Positions 40,528 to 54,500 of a stretch of 64,000 bases of DNA are shown one piece after another. Positions within the stretch are counted from its first letter, which is position 1, and each line of letters opens with the position of its first letter. The translations under genes were made by a program, and so were the position numbers. Under the pieces are notes generated by a model. That model did not search any database and was not told the origin of the DNA. It saw only the letters and a program-made list of their open reading frames with translations. The stretch comes from Hemicentrotus pulcherrimus (lineage: Eukaryota > Echinodermata > Echinoidea > Camarodonta > Strongylocentrotidae): contig BEXV01000175.1 in assembly GCA_003118195.1 (NCBI GenBank), positions 213,640-277,639 of the forward strand. The letters run 5' to 3'.

Positions 40528-43500
40528 CTAAGCGCATAAAGACAATTTTGTAATATGCGCTATATAAGAATTGAACATTATTATTATTATATCATATGCA
40601 CTGCATTCATACACGGCAAAAATACAACGTTCCTTTGGCAGAGTGCAATGTGCTTGGAAGTGTGCTTGGAAGCTGATACAAGCTAGTGACAGCAGTCTTC
40701 ATCTAATGGAATCTGAACATGCCTGATGTTGTTGACAGTCCAAGGATATTAAGGGGCAGTGATTCAGTAGGCTAACATCCGAATGCCATGGCTAGGACAT
40801 CTTTATTACGACTGGACACTAATTGACAGACCATATCTCTCCCCTGCTGTATCACACATATGAATGATGAAGATATCATGACAACAGTCTGGGAAACGAT
40901 ATAGGTCTCTAGGCTACTATCATAAGCTCACTCTGACGATAAGAATCGATATGGGATAAGAACATTACCCACATACACAGGGAAATATGCAAGGTATGAT
41001 TTTCAAAAACCTTTGAGGATAATCAACAGAAGGAGACAGAATGATTTTGTTTTTAATTAATATCTGTAAATACTTTTTTTTATCTATCCCAATTCAGCCA
41101 TCCAGCTGTGAAGAAATGTTTTAATAAATCTTGAATCTTGAAGTCAGAAATGACAAGGAAGGATATTATATGAAGTTCTAAGCTCAGTATTAAAAAAATC
41201 TAGACTCACCTAAGGAAAGCAAATCTTCATATGGTGTATATCACAGTGAATAATCTAGATTCTTCTGCCCCTAAATCAAAATGTTCCCTAATCTCTGTTT
41301 ACACCTCCTATGCTCTTCAAAATTCCATCCTAAACTCTTCCCATCTGGCTCTTCTGTTCATCCAACTGTGTGATTGAAAAACGCCTCATTCAATTTGCAC
41401 GCTTCACGCTTTTGCTCTATCCTGATTAGCATAAATGCTACATAATGATGTTCAAGAAGATATGAGGTGGTTTCCCTTTAGAATACAATGTACAATGATA
41501 TTAAACAACAAACAAATTTAACTTATTGATACACAGGATTATTAAATGTACTGTTTTTACCTAAAATTTAAAGATGTTTTAACTTGCATATTACCTTATC
41601 TTAAAATGCTCGACAAATTTATCCTATCAAGTAATTCTAGTTCCCAATGATATGTACATGCTAGGAGTAACCCAATTCATTCAAGTGCAAGGTTAGTCAA
41701 GTGCTGATGTATTCAATTCCTTATCTTTGCAAGGGTGGGGGTGGGGGTGGGGGGTTCTACCTGCTTGTTTGTTTTGTCATCATAATGCAAAAGCTAGAAA
41801 TATTATAATTTTCTATGCGGATGCATTACACACAATTATGGGAGCAGATTTTGAAATACCAAATTCTAAATAAAGGCATGACATGGGTGAATTGAATGCC
41901 CGATGGATATCAACACCGAGAAAGTACTTAAGTTAATGCCCTTCTGGCTCTCATAAGACGAGTGCTACCTTAACAACAAATATGATACCTAATATAAATA
42001 TGACATCATTTTCATTGCGTGACTAGCAGAAGTGCACAAGCAGGGCAATTCCAGAGACAGTAATCTAACGCCTCTATGCCAGGCATCCAAACAAAGGTAT
42101 GCCCCCGCAATTTAAGTTCGGAAAGAGTAAACAGGAGCAGTAAGAGGGATAAAGGGAAATGAAAAGTGATAGCGTGCTTAGGTAAGATGGCAGACAGAAG
42201 AGAAAACAAGGTACCTGAGGCATAAACATGACCAGCTTGGGTAGCTAACCGACAATGTATCCTCAGAGACTTCTCAACACAATGCTAGTGGTGTATTCAC
42301 ACTGGCTATAAGGGACGTTTTCACATCCATTCGTAGTTTTTAATGTAGCTTAGTGTTTTGGGGGTTATTTCCTTCATTTTCACCCGCGAAAATGGCAAAC
42401 AGTGATAACTTTTGTGGAGAAAACTTGGGATGTGTATATAAGTCTCTCTTTAAATGGAATCAAATGTTTTTCATTGTTAAATATAAACATTTCCTGTAAG
42501 CTTTTAAGTCTCCATATTATGTGGACTACAGGTACTCAGTTCCCCAGAATTCTCATCTATTTAGCTAAATAAATCTAATTACAATTATTATGATTTAGTT
42601 ATTTAAAAACAGATGTGACAAACAGTAAATCCATGTTCTTGAAAAACTATAATTGTATATTCCAAAACAGGCCTAATCATCCTGTTACTAAATACTTCAT
42701 TAATTACTAAATTCAAAATCAATTCCATAATCATTCAAGTTAAGTGATGAGGCTCAAATGTATCACTGATGTTGGCAATGTGTGGAAGCACTGCAAAGCG
42801 AAAGTAGGAGTCATGTACCTTGGTGATGACATGAATGATAATGAGACATGTTTGACTGATCAGGGTTCAGGTGATAGAAGGGGGGACGAGAATGAGGATG
42901 AGGATTAGGAGAGCAGGAGAGCATGAGAGGATAAGGAGAGAAAGAGATGAGGAGGAGTTGAGGAGGAGAGGAGGAGTGGAGGAGGAGTGGAGGAGAGGAG
43001 GAGGAGAGAAGGAGAGAAAGAGAGGAGAGGAGGTGAGAAGGAGAGGAGGAGAGGAGGTGAGAAGGAGGGGAGGAGGGGAGGAGAGGAGGAGGGGAGGAGG
43101 AGAGGAGGAGAGGAGCCTGGGAGGAGCATGGGAGAAGGAGAGGAGAGAAGGAGGAGAGGAGAGAAGGAGGAGGAGGAGGAGGAGAAGGAGGAGAAGGAAG
43201 GCGGGCAATGGCTATAAGCAATTAATGTATGTGCAGAGCATGTGTAGAACCACTGAAAAGCAAAATTAGAAGTCATGTGCATTGGTGATGACATGAATGT
43301 TAATGAGAGTCACGTTTGACTGATCAGGGTTTAGGCGATAGAAGGAGGGGATGGAGGAAGGGTCAGATGAGGGGTTGAATGGAGGAGAAGGATAAGGAGA
43401 GGGAGGAGAACGAGACAAAAGGACCAATTTTTCCCAACACATATATACTTTATTTACATCAACGCAAGCCTGAAATCAAGACAATCCCTCTGCTATGAAC

Positions 43501-46500
43501 AGATGCTATCTATTTTTGTCACATTAATAACTTCTGCTGAGTGTAAGAATGTTGTCAACTGTGTTAAGTCAATGTTGATCCTCCCGCCTTTCAGCAGATG
43601 ATATAACATATGATTTAAATGGGTTCTCTTCCAAGCTCAGTACATAAAGAGCGTTACCATTCAAAAGCAATTTCAAATGTAAGATTTGTAAGATTTGTAT
43701 ACAAATTAGCTCTTGCATCTTATTCGGGATTCTGCATCTCTCCATCTAATGATAGGGCATGATATCAACTTTTAATTTGGACAAAGATAATGGGTGAAAT
43801 GCTAATTTAACATGCAGCTCGTTCAATAATACTTTACCAATCAGGGTTGGCACACAAGTTCACTGTATCATGATAAAGGCAATGATGTGCATGTCAAATA
43901 TACAACTCACATGTTTCTAACTATCAATGACAAAGTGGTCAGGTTTTGTTTGAAAGAAAAAGAAATTTTTAAGGAGCTTATATAGTCCCGCTCCTTGTAC
44001 ATCATTAAGAATGGTAACATATATTCTGCTGATTCTGGTTTTCATCAGATGGTGTCTTGTGAGCTAAAACCTGATAGACATCTACCTGGATACCTAGGAT
44101 AACTACACCTTGACAGCAGACGGTAGCCATAACACGTTACCTGGGATGAAAACATGACCAACGTTGAACTTTAACCCCCTGAGGGCAAGTCCAGGTACCG
44201 CCCTGAGACCCTCAAACATGGGTGATTGGGATATAATTAGGGCATGGATAATGGCGGTGGTGATGACGATGGTGATGATGGTGATGATGGTAGTGAAGAT
44301 GGTCATAGAAACGAGCCAGTAATGAGAACAAGATTGGATGGGAAGTGGGGTTGTCTGAGGACAGACATATCTTGAGAGTTGAAAAAAACTTTTTTTCTTG
44401 CCTATAGTTTACATGGAAAACACTGGTAGGTGGCCTGAGAGAGAGAAAGAAATATCTTCTCTTTGCCACACACTTAGAGACCCAACAACGTATTATGATC
44501 ACGTCATAATCTACCAGTAAATTTTAAATCGTGGCATTATGGGAAAAAGTGGCCCAAAGTGGCAGTGCCATTTATATCTTGTGCTCTGATTTCTTAAGAA
44601 TTAAAAGGTTTCTAGCTCTTACAAACAATAGAAGTTATTGCTTCTAAGCAGCATGATGCCCCCTTAAGACTTAATTCTATGACTTATACCCCCAAAATAG
44701 TTTGAAAGAAACAGATACAGTATAACTTTGTTGATTTATCTAATTATTCAGTTATGGAGATGGAGAACAGAAGAACTTTAATGCTCTATTTCCCATGGTC
44801 TTGGGAGTACTTATTGAATTGCACGTTTAGTTTGATCTGTAGCCTCTACTCCTCTTGAGAAGACTACTGAGGAAGAGCAGTCTAGAGAAGCATTGATTCT
44901 CATTGTAGAGGCTGTCAATAAAGACTACCCAACATAGTCCAGGAAAGAAGACTGGCACAGGAAATCATGTCCGGTAGTCTTCTCATTCAGGTCAGGAAGC
45001 ATCAGGAGAACTGGGACAGGAACACATGATGATACCAGCTGATTAATCACTTATATGTTATCATCAAACTTCCTCTCTTTCTCATCAATGAAATCTTCCA
45101 CAACGAAACCTGTCTCGCAAATGAACGATCCAAGATTTGAGGGGCTGTATCTTGAGTCTAGCAAAGTAGCAGACAGCAGAAGAGACAAAGTTGGAAATTG
45201 AAGTGGCAGGCGATTACCTATGATGACTATTTCTGTCCTCCGGGGATAAGTGGGAGGGTTCAAGGAGGGACATGGTGGGGGCGAGATGGAGATGAAAAGG
45301 GGGGCAAGAGAGAGGGGGAGGGTTGGACATATGTTTTGACTGTCATGGTGTTATGATGAGGTACATTCTGACGGAGCATGTGGGAGAGGGATGAGAGATG
45401 GACTGGATTACAACAAACAGAAGTCATGATGGAGATTATGGTAGCCTTCAAAGTCAAAACACAAAGCTATTTCATCCTTCTTTTTTTTAACTTTTAACTT
45501 TTAACGCTGACAAAGGAATTTGAAAGTGAAGAAATATACTGGAATTTCAATTTTTCTTTTAGGTTTCATAACACCCTGCAACTAAAAATGTTTTGTCTAT
45601 TCCTGGAATGCAAGGATGCAAAGCTCTGATGAACCATAAGCCTACTTTAGTACAAATACCCCCTAAAGTCTACAATCTATGCCATGATCAATTGTCACCA
45701 ATCTAAAATTGACTATTGAATCAAATCAGGAACATGCTTTATGGTCTGTCATGTAAAAACTACCAATGAGTGAATCCATCCTCACATGAGTTAATTAGGA
45801 GCCATGTTGTAGCTTGCTAAATAGGTTTATATTGATTGGTGCAAACGAGGAATGTTTTGCTTGATTAAACATTGCCTTTAGATGTTCCAACGAGTTTATA
45901 ATGCTACAAACTCGACTGTGTGATTTCAAGACTGCTAAAAATTGAAAATAATTATAAAAAAACTTTTAAAAAAAACTTTTGAACCTGTACTTTAAAAAAA
46001 AGCTTTAAAAACCCTAGGAAGATGAAAACGTGCCATGGTGGTATTCCCTAATCATGAAATCAAGCCAATCTGGTTTCAGATCTGTGACATTCACCAACAT
46101 TAGCTGCATTAACACTGCAACCGAAAATCATTGATTTTTCTCACATCACGGTATTTAGCAAGTAGTTGCTACGCACAAAGTCAATGATTTTTCGAAATGG
46201 TGTTTGGTATAAATAGAGCATCTTTGCAAGACTATCAAAAGCCTGATTTTCAGTGACATAGATAAAAATCTAGAGCAATCAAGGATAGTCTAGTATTTGA
46301 ATCTTGAAGGAGATGGAATTATTGTGAACATATTGATCTTACAAAATCCCTCACCATCACATGAGGTAAAAATGATGAGAAAATTTATTTTATTTTCCCA
46401 ACTTTAGATGACATTTTTAAAAAGACATTCTCTACAGTGGGTATTCACACTATCATACTTGTGTTCACATTTTCATGAGTTAAATTCCAATCATGATAAA

Positions 46501-49500
46501 TTCAGATTTTGAAAAAAAAATCATAAATGCTCTGTCGATCCTACCATATAGAAGTGCTTGTATCTTGTGTTTTCTAGTATATTTTTTATCTAAATCTTCA
46601 ATTATCAAGAAGCAAGGATCACATGTTGATCAAATTCTAGATGTTGTTTTATTTTCACATTATCTATACTTAAAAAAAACAAATGACATCTCACTTGGCA
46701 AGGCAATATTCATGCTGCTTACAATATTACATCCTTCAAATAATACAGATTTTCATGAAAACAAAGACAAACTTAAGCACAATAAATACTGCAAAAGGGT
46801 AGAAAATAATATACCCCATATGTTCCCCCAACATCTCCCCCTGATGCTGTTTGTGTAGTTTTATTTGGATTGTATTTTCTTATGTGAATTTGACATCACA
46901 TTGATTATTTGAAACCAGACAGTGATCTCATATCAATATTTGAGTACATGATTCCACCTTGCCTCAAGACATCCTCATCCATCATCTTATTTCATCCTAG
47001 GTTATTTAGGAGAAGACAACTTTTTTCTTCTCCTTTGCTGGATTGCTAAAAGATCATACAGCAAGGAAACTTGAAACGATGAGATTTCTTCGGCCAAATA
47101 TTAGAACTGTATCCTTCACAATGGCATAATATTTCCAGTCCTAAAATAATTTCAGTACTGCAAATGCAATCCCTCTCCTCATTGACGTTTTCAATTTTTG
47201 ATTTTACTTTAATGACATTTGAAGAATAGTACTTTCAGTTATTCATATCATACTTTATCATCTGTATCTTATTATCTGCTCTATACTTGATTTCACTCTA
47301 ATGACATAATGTATTACAAGCTAAATGTGTAAAGAATTGTAATGTAAGTTCCTTATATTATACTTTATAATTTGTATCTTATTAATTGCTCTATACTTTT
47401 CATGTTGTCATTCAATGTGACCATTTATTGAGACTATAATAACAGAATTTGCCTTATATTGCATTCCACACTATCAAATGAATACAATCTCTTATAAATA
47501 TGCTTTCTTGCTAAATGTGAACACAAGTGAACAAGGTATGGTTGAGACTACATACATGATGAAGTCCGTGACAGTCCCCCACCAAACCCCAATCGATAGA
47601 GACAACACAAGGCAAGCCCAATAACCTTTTGATCTTAACTACTTGGAAAATATCCCTCTTTAACCCCTTCCTTTCCCGAAGGAATATAAATTTATTCTCT
47701 ACCAATTTTTTTCAGAGGGAGTGCTGCGTTGGTGTTGGCTGGGCATCAATATTGGTAGGGGGTCTCCAGCCCTGAAACTAAATTTGAAGGAGACAGATAT
47801 CAACATGCGCCTTCACCTCCTACTTTGCCCATGGAATCATGGCTGCTGTGCGTATGCACATGAGGAACCTCATTTAGAATGCCCTGATTAAGCCAAAATC
47901 AAATAGGCACGCTTAAAGGTATTGCGCTATTACGGTTCTTAAAGTGTGCCAAGATTCGACCTCATTCTACTCCAAAAGATTAAAGTTCATTGGTTACTGA
48001 TAGGGCAGCTCCACCTAGCAAGTAAAAGAAATGCGGAGAGTGAAGGTAATTTTGCCCCCAACTCTTCACTAAAACGCACAAAACGAGCCACCTTAAAATA
48101 GAATTTGCTGTCAATGGGTTGTATATAAAGCAGAAGTTTTGCTTCAAGTAGCACCCTTTGAATAAAGTGGTGATCTTTATCCTGGCTCTGACATTTTCCA
48201 GTTACTACTGATTCTACTTCATCAGATATAATTTCAGTTCAACCTTAGATGTAACAATTTTTGAGATGTACTTGATGATAGCTATAATAACTACCGGTAT
48301 ATATACCTCACCCCTTTCTTCTTTTACCAGGGATAGATTTGTGATTATATCCCAACCTACCAGTAGGTTTTCTTCTCATTCACTGAATAACTTGAACCAT
48401 GGATTTACATTATTCATTTCATCATTTTAATCACTTACTGCTAAACAGGAGCTGTTCAATTCCTTTGCTACTACGTTAGGCAATATTCTACACAATCCCA
48501 TGATAGTAAAGTTACAGTCAAATAGGCTTTCTGTAATTTCAATAATACATGCATGCTGCTTGAACTTCTTACAATATAAATATAATATTTAAATGAATTC
48601 CACTGGATTCCTCAATTTATGATGGAAAAGTTTCAAAAAGTGCAAAGAGCTGTAGAAATTTGAAAGCTAGTACAGTAATTAACGGTGTATAAACCGCACC
48701 TTTTTGCCACCGAAAAAAATTCAAAATCTCGATTTTAAGTTTCGATTAATGGCGCTATGCCTGGCAATGTCTCCCAGCTCAGTAATCGGTGTGTTGACTC
48801 ACCACTCGGAAACTAAAACAACACTCAAGTTTGTCTGTCATCTTGATTTGAAATTAATCTTTCTGATAGATCTCAATATGTAGTTTATAATAATAATTCC
48901 TCCAATTTTCTTCTATTACATGGTATACCACAAGGTCCTATCCTAGGTCCTCTACTGTTTTTTAATTTACATTAATGATCTTACACATTCATCTGCACCT
49001 CGCAGTTAAATGAAAGGCCTTCCCGCGTGGGTTTTTTAACACGGACCCGGCAAAAAAAGTCGGCAAAATTTTTTTTTTTTTTTTTTAAAGGTACTATGTC
49101 CCATTTGCAGGCCCAAAAAATGAAAAAGTTAAATTCCAACTGCATTTGAAAGATAATACTAATTTAGAACTTCCCCAAAAAAGGTGGGGCTTGAAAATGT
49201 CTTCAAGTGGGAAAAAACGACTATTAGTTGTCAAATCGACTTTAGGGCTATAGAGCCCAAAAGTAATAGTCTTGATTTTCAGACAATTGTACCGAATGGT
49301 CATACGTTTTATGCTGTGCAAAGATTCAATCAGTTTAATCTTGGCCATCACAAGAAGTGGGTTATTGATGTAGACAAATGCTCATGTACTCTTTACAACT
49401 CTTTTCATGTATGTTATTACCAAAGAAGAAAAAAAAGCCAGTCAGTCACTCAATAGTGTCTGACAGTGAAGTCTAGCAAGTAAACAGGTTTCCTTGCCTA

Positions 49501-51463
49501 ATTTGAATATGAGGACACTGCTAACATTTAAATTTCAAAGATAGGACATACATGACATATTCATAATTCCTGCAAAGTTCTACAGCATTTGAGGTTGGCT
49601 GCAAAAGGGACATAGTAACTTCAAAAGGCAAAAAGAGGGGTGCGGTTTATACACAAGGGCGGTTTATACAACGTTAATTACGGTATGTATATTTCACTTT
49701 ATTTTCATTTCAAGGGGGAGACAGAAGACGAAATTCTCCAAATAACTACATAGGAGAAACATGAAATTCTAAATGAAGATGCAGATCTTTAAAAGTGGAG
49801 AACAAAAAGGGTAGCAGACGGTTCCGTCACTTTGCAATCAGATCACATTTCTGTCTCAGCCTAGAGACCAAACAGGAGGAATGTACCCCTCACATTCAGT
49901 CTATATACCCCCTAAGCAATCCATGACCTTGGACTACACATTGACATCATGCTCATTCTTCGCAATAGTACAAATTACTCTCTATGCCTAAATGTCTTTT
50001 AACCACAAGAATGCAGGTATTCTTCCTTTCAAATACCACTCTATAGCTGCATTTACACTGCAAGCAAAAACCATCAGTGTTGTCAGAAGTAGCTAGGCAA
50101 CTACCCATAAACACAACTACAATAAAAAGAAGACAAAATTCTGGAGTGTTTTTTTTTTTTTTAAACAATGGCTGAAACTCCACCCGTCTTTGCAGCGTAA
50201 ATGCTTACGCTCAAAACACTGGTGAACCGTTCTGGTGTTTGGTCATGTGACTCTCCTTGCTTCCATGCCATCGCAAGCAGAGAAGGGACAAGTGGCGCAT
50301 GCATACAACTCACACACAAAAACTAGAATAAGCAAACACCGACTGAGATTTAAGAAAAAACAAAATTTTAATTGTTTTTTTCTGTAATGTAAATGAGCCT
50401 ACTTTCAACAACACGATAAAGTAAGTTCCTCCATTATTGGAAGCATATTTTAGAACAGTCATAGGATTAGGAACACATCACTGACACATTTCAATATCTC
50501 AAAAAGTTAGTTTCAATATGGACCTACCACCCATGGTTTCAACTACTTTTCTCTAAAGCAGTAGGCCTAGATGAAAATCATTTCTGAAAATCATATAATT
50601 TACTATAAATGTCATTCTGCTTGAACTATCATTTTTCTGGCCTAACTTCTCTGCCTTTACAGCATGAGATGGAACATGATGAGTTTCTGAGTTTACATTA
50701 TAATGTTACGTCCTTGTCTCCTTAACATTGCATTAACAACTAATGGTCCCTATCCTCACTACTTGCATAGCAATCAAACAATCCTCTTCTATTGAATCCG
50801 TTCTCTCATCTAAACCCCACATCATAGCGGCCTTCACTGATTGATAAAAGTGCTTTTTAAACAAGACAAGAGCATTTTTTACCGTGACCTCCCAGGCTCA
50901 CACCTCGATCATCATCCAATATTAGTACAATTGGTTTAAAGCACAGGGGCACACTGAATTTGAAGGTAATTTTGAGTTCTAGTAATTGAACTGCACTTTT
51001 GTATGGCTATTCAGCTTGTATTATCTACATCTTCATTTACTAATGTATGAAACAAAAAACTTGAATACATAGGTTTGAACTTTGAACTTTGAACCAATGA
51101 ATTGATCAAACTTAGGAAAACTTGCTTAAAGCAGAACAAGCCAAAAAAATGCACATTGTGTTGAAGACCTAGGAGATATGTCCCCACATTTTTTCACTTT
51201 TTTTCAATACACAAAACAATACAACACTTCTTGTTATCAAAGTCATGAAGCAAAACTCACTTTTTTGTGCTCAAAAGATAAACTTTAATTTAACTCTCTT
51301 CACAAAAAATGTTCATAATTACTCATTCCTAGTTAACGAACAAGTCAGTAATTTAGGAGGAATTCATTTTTATTTGTCTCCCCCTTGATTATATCCTTTT
51401 AAAATATGCCCCACATATTTATCTCTGGAAATGTGAGGGAGAGGGAGAGGGAGAGAGGGAAGG

Positions 51464-51501
<38 letters not shown>

Positions 51502-54500
51502 AGAGAGGGAGAAAGAGTGGGAAGAGAGCAAGGGAGAGAGAGAAAGAGAAGCACAAAGACTGAGGTAGAGACAGAAGGAAAGACAGAGACAGAGGACATA
51601 GGAAGAGATATAAACAGAGAGGAGAGAGAAAGAAAGGGGGAGGGAAGAGAGAACAAAGAGGGAGATAGAGTGGGAAGGGCAAGGGAGAGAGAGAGAGAGA
51701 TAAAAGCAAAGAGACAGAGGAATAGACAGAGACAGAGGAAGAGATAGAAACAGAAAGAGAAAGGTGCGAAGAAAGAGAGAGGGAGACAAAAAGGGAGGGA
51801 GAGAGACAGAGAGGAGAGTGGAGAACTAGTATCCATGGTATCTGGGAATTCAGAACACGCTTCCATCAAGTACTCAAGTGCTCCATAGGAAACACTGGGG
51901 ATGACATTTAGACCATACCTACTACAACCTTGGACTCTAATGTAGCACAAAATTCATAAAATTATAAATTACAGTCATTTCCGATGCATATGAAGGACTG
52001 AAAACATGGAAGGAATTTCCCTTTTAATTCTTTCTCTTTTGCTGCAATCGGTATGCTTGTCAGAGTTAATTCAATAAGGAGTCAAAGTAACTGGTCACTC
52101 TTTAATCAAGGGCTTTTTTTTTCTAAAGCATAATTCATAAGGAATGATTCTGCTGAGGATTTTGATTGACAGGGCTTGTTTCCCATTTACACAAAAAATA
52201 TAACCTCCTTCTTAATAAATTCTTCTTCTACCAAAATATTTCTCAAAAATGTTGGGGAAAATGCCAGTTGTTATGATATCTGAGCAGAGAAACATATGTC
52301 ATGATTTTTACACTGTTTGACCTAAATTCATGTCCTCCAGGAAAAACTACATTCATGATGGAATGTGACATTCTAACATTTACTAAAGCTTCCTAAAGGC
52401 ATTGATTTTCTTGAAACAAAAGTCTGAGACCAGACTTCCTGGCTAAAATTCTAGATTTTTCTTTGCTGTTCCATGTTAACATTTGACAGTTTGAATTTGA
52501 TTATGTCAGGCTATTCATGTATTTACGTGAAACATGGTATATGAAATTTCAACCGATTCTTGATCGAATTGAACATATATTTAACTATAGAAGGATGACC
52601 CCCTTGCTGTAGTAAACAGAGGAACTTACAACAAGATCACAAAGACTTTAGACAATATCAAGGTAAAACAATTTCATAAGCCTTGTGTGAACATGACAAT
52701 GATGTGGTATAAAATAAGAGCATGATTTCGATAGACAAAAAAAAAATACTGAAAAATGCCCTTGGGTTGATTTTAAGAAAGCCTTGGGTTGATTTTAAGA
52801 AAGCCTTTGCAATCACACCTTTCCTTGGTATTTATACATAATGCAAAGAGCTCGCCTTATAAAATTGCCTGACTGACAAGGGGTTGATTCTGCACATTAG
52901 TGACTAGAGTCATCAGCATTGGTGTCTGACCTGTCACCATCACCAGCTGGTCCTAGCTACAGAAACCACCCAGGATTTTAAACAAAAAGAACAGAAATAC
53001 ATCGAATCCCCTGTTTAATAAGACTGTCAATGACCTTGACTCAAGTCTCTGATGTGCTTTCAATGTGATTTCCACATTGCTTCACACCTAGCAATCCTAC
53101 AGGAATGTGCTGGGTTGGATTAGTTTCTAGGAACAGACCCGTGTCATTCATAATGTATAATGGAGTGTCTGAAATGCAAGACTAAGCAGAGTTCATGGTC
53201 TACTGCTCTTCATAAGGTCTTGTACTAGAGCTTCTCCTGACACAGCCAGAGACTGACAAAGCTAGGCTCAGATCAAGACTTTGTGGGATGGCGTATAAGT
53301 GGCAAACTAGAGTCTTTGCAAGCAGACTAGGATTTGATAGACAATAGAGAAGGTGTTTACATTAAATGTGGCTGTGTGGGAGTACCTATAATTGATGATC
53401 AGTCAGCCACACATATGCTCCAAACAGGGAGGATCATGAAAGAAGTAATCTTATGAAGATGTTAAAGGATTGCTTGATCGACCGTGCAGTCAATAAATTT
53501 AGATTAACTACATCAAGTGGCTTTGTGAAGAAGCTCAAGTACATACATACAGTGTTGTAACAAAAAAGGATGAGAACTGCAGGGAAGTTTTTTTTTCCTG
53601 TATGATGGTATCACATTCATCATGTCATTGAAGTTATTCCCAACATAAAACTTGGTAAACTTTGGTCGACTGGTCTACAGATGAAAACAGTAATTTGACT
53701 TAATGCATATGAATCTTGAACCAAGTACAATCAAATAGTAACTTGTTATTAAATATTGGATTGTTTAGATAGTTGAGCAGTCCATGTCATGATACCCAAT
53801 TCGTCAGTTTCCTAAAGATGAGGATACAACTACACATTTCACTACAACTGATGAATCTTTGACAATATACACCATTCAAATTACTAAATTAATTGATTAT
53901 TATATAAGTCCGCTAAGAGTTGATGGGCTCCATTTTAGGTTGCATGAATGCCCTTCTAGCTCCCAGCTGAAACATTGCTAGAATAGGAAACGAGGGGTTC
54001 TAACTAGACAAGCAATTATCCAGGACTTAAAAAGGGCCTCTTTAAAGATTTGGGCACAATAATTGGAACTGAGACTGGGCGATTGTGAAAAAAAAAGAGA
54101 TGGCAAAGGGATCTGTTTGTAAAGCAAACAACCATGAAGGTATGCAGACATGTTTCAATGTTTGGCCTGATTAACTACAACATGAATGATAGTAAATTCA
54201 CTGATGATGGATGGGGAGGAGATTCATCATTCTAAAACTCAAGAGAAAATGTTTCAAAAACATTGGATGCATGGGAGGGGGCAGATGGGTGGAGGGGGCA
54301 TGATAATTGAGACAGTAGACAGGTGGGGCACAGAGATGAGTCAAATTGTTGGTGGANGGGGGGTGAGTGTAAAAAGATGTTCTGATCTAGATCATACAGG
54401 TCATATCTAATCTCCACTAAACCCTTGATCAAAAAGAAGAGTAAACACTCAATTAGATCACTGACATCAGAACGAGGGCAAGTGAGAAGGAGGGCGGACA

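Larger units (their letters stand above)
48671..49685. mobile_element. Nested transposon stack, outer TIR element about 1015 bp
   Basis: Outer inverted repeats: left GTAATTAACGGTGTATAAAC then CGCACCTTTTTGCC; right GGCAAAAAGAGGGGTGCGG then TTTATAC...GTTAATTACGG, with a small internal duplication of GCGGTTTATAC. Inside lie a reverse-transcriptase remnant and a complete second TIR element. Confidence 0.7.

Noticed and set aside
46493..46858. 121-codon plus-strand frame
   Set aside because: Very AT-rich, no recognised domain, no supporting context; kept only as a note in the intron entry.
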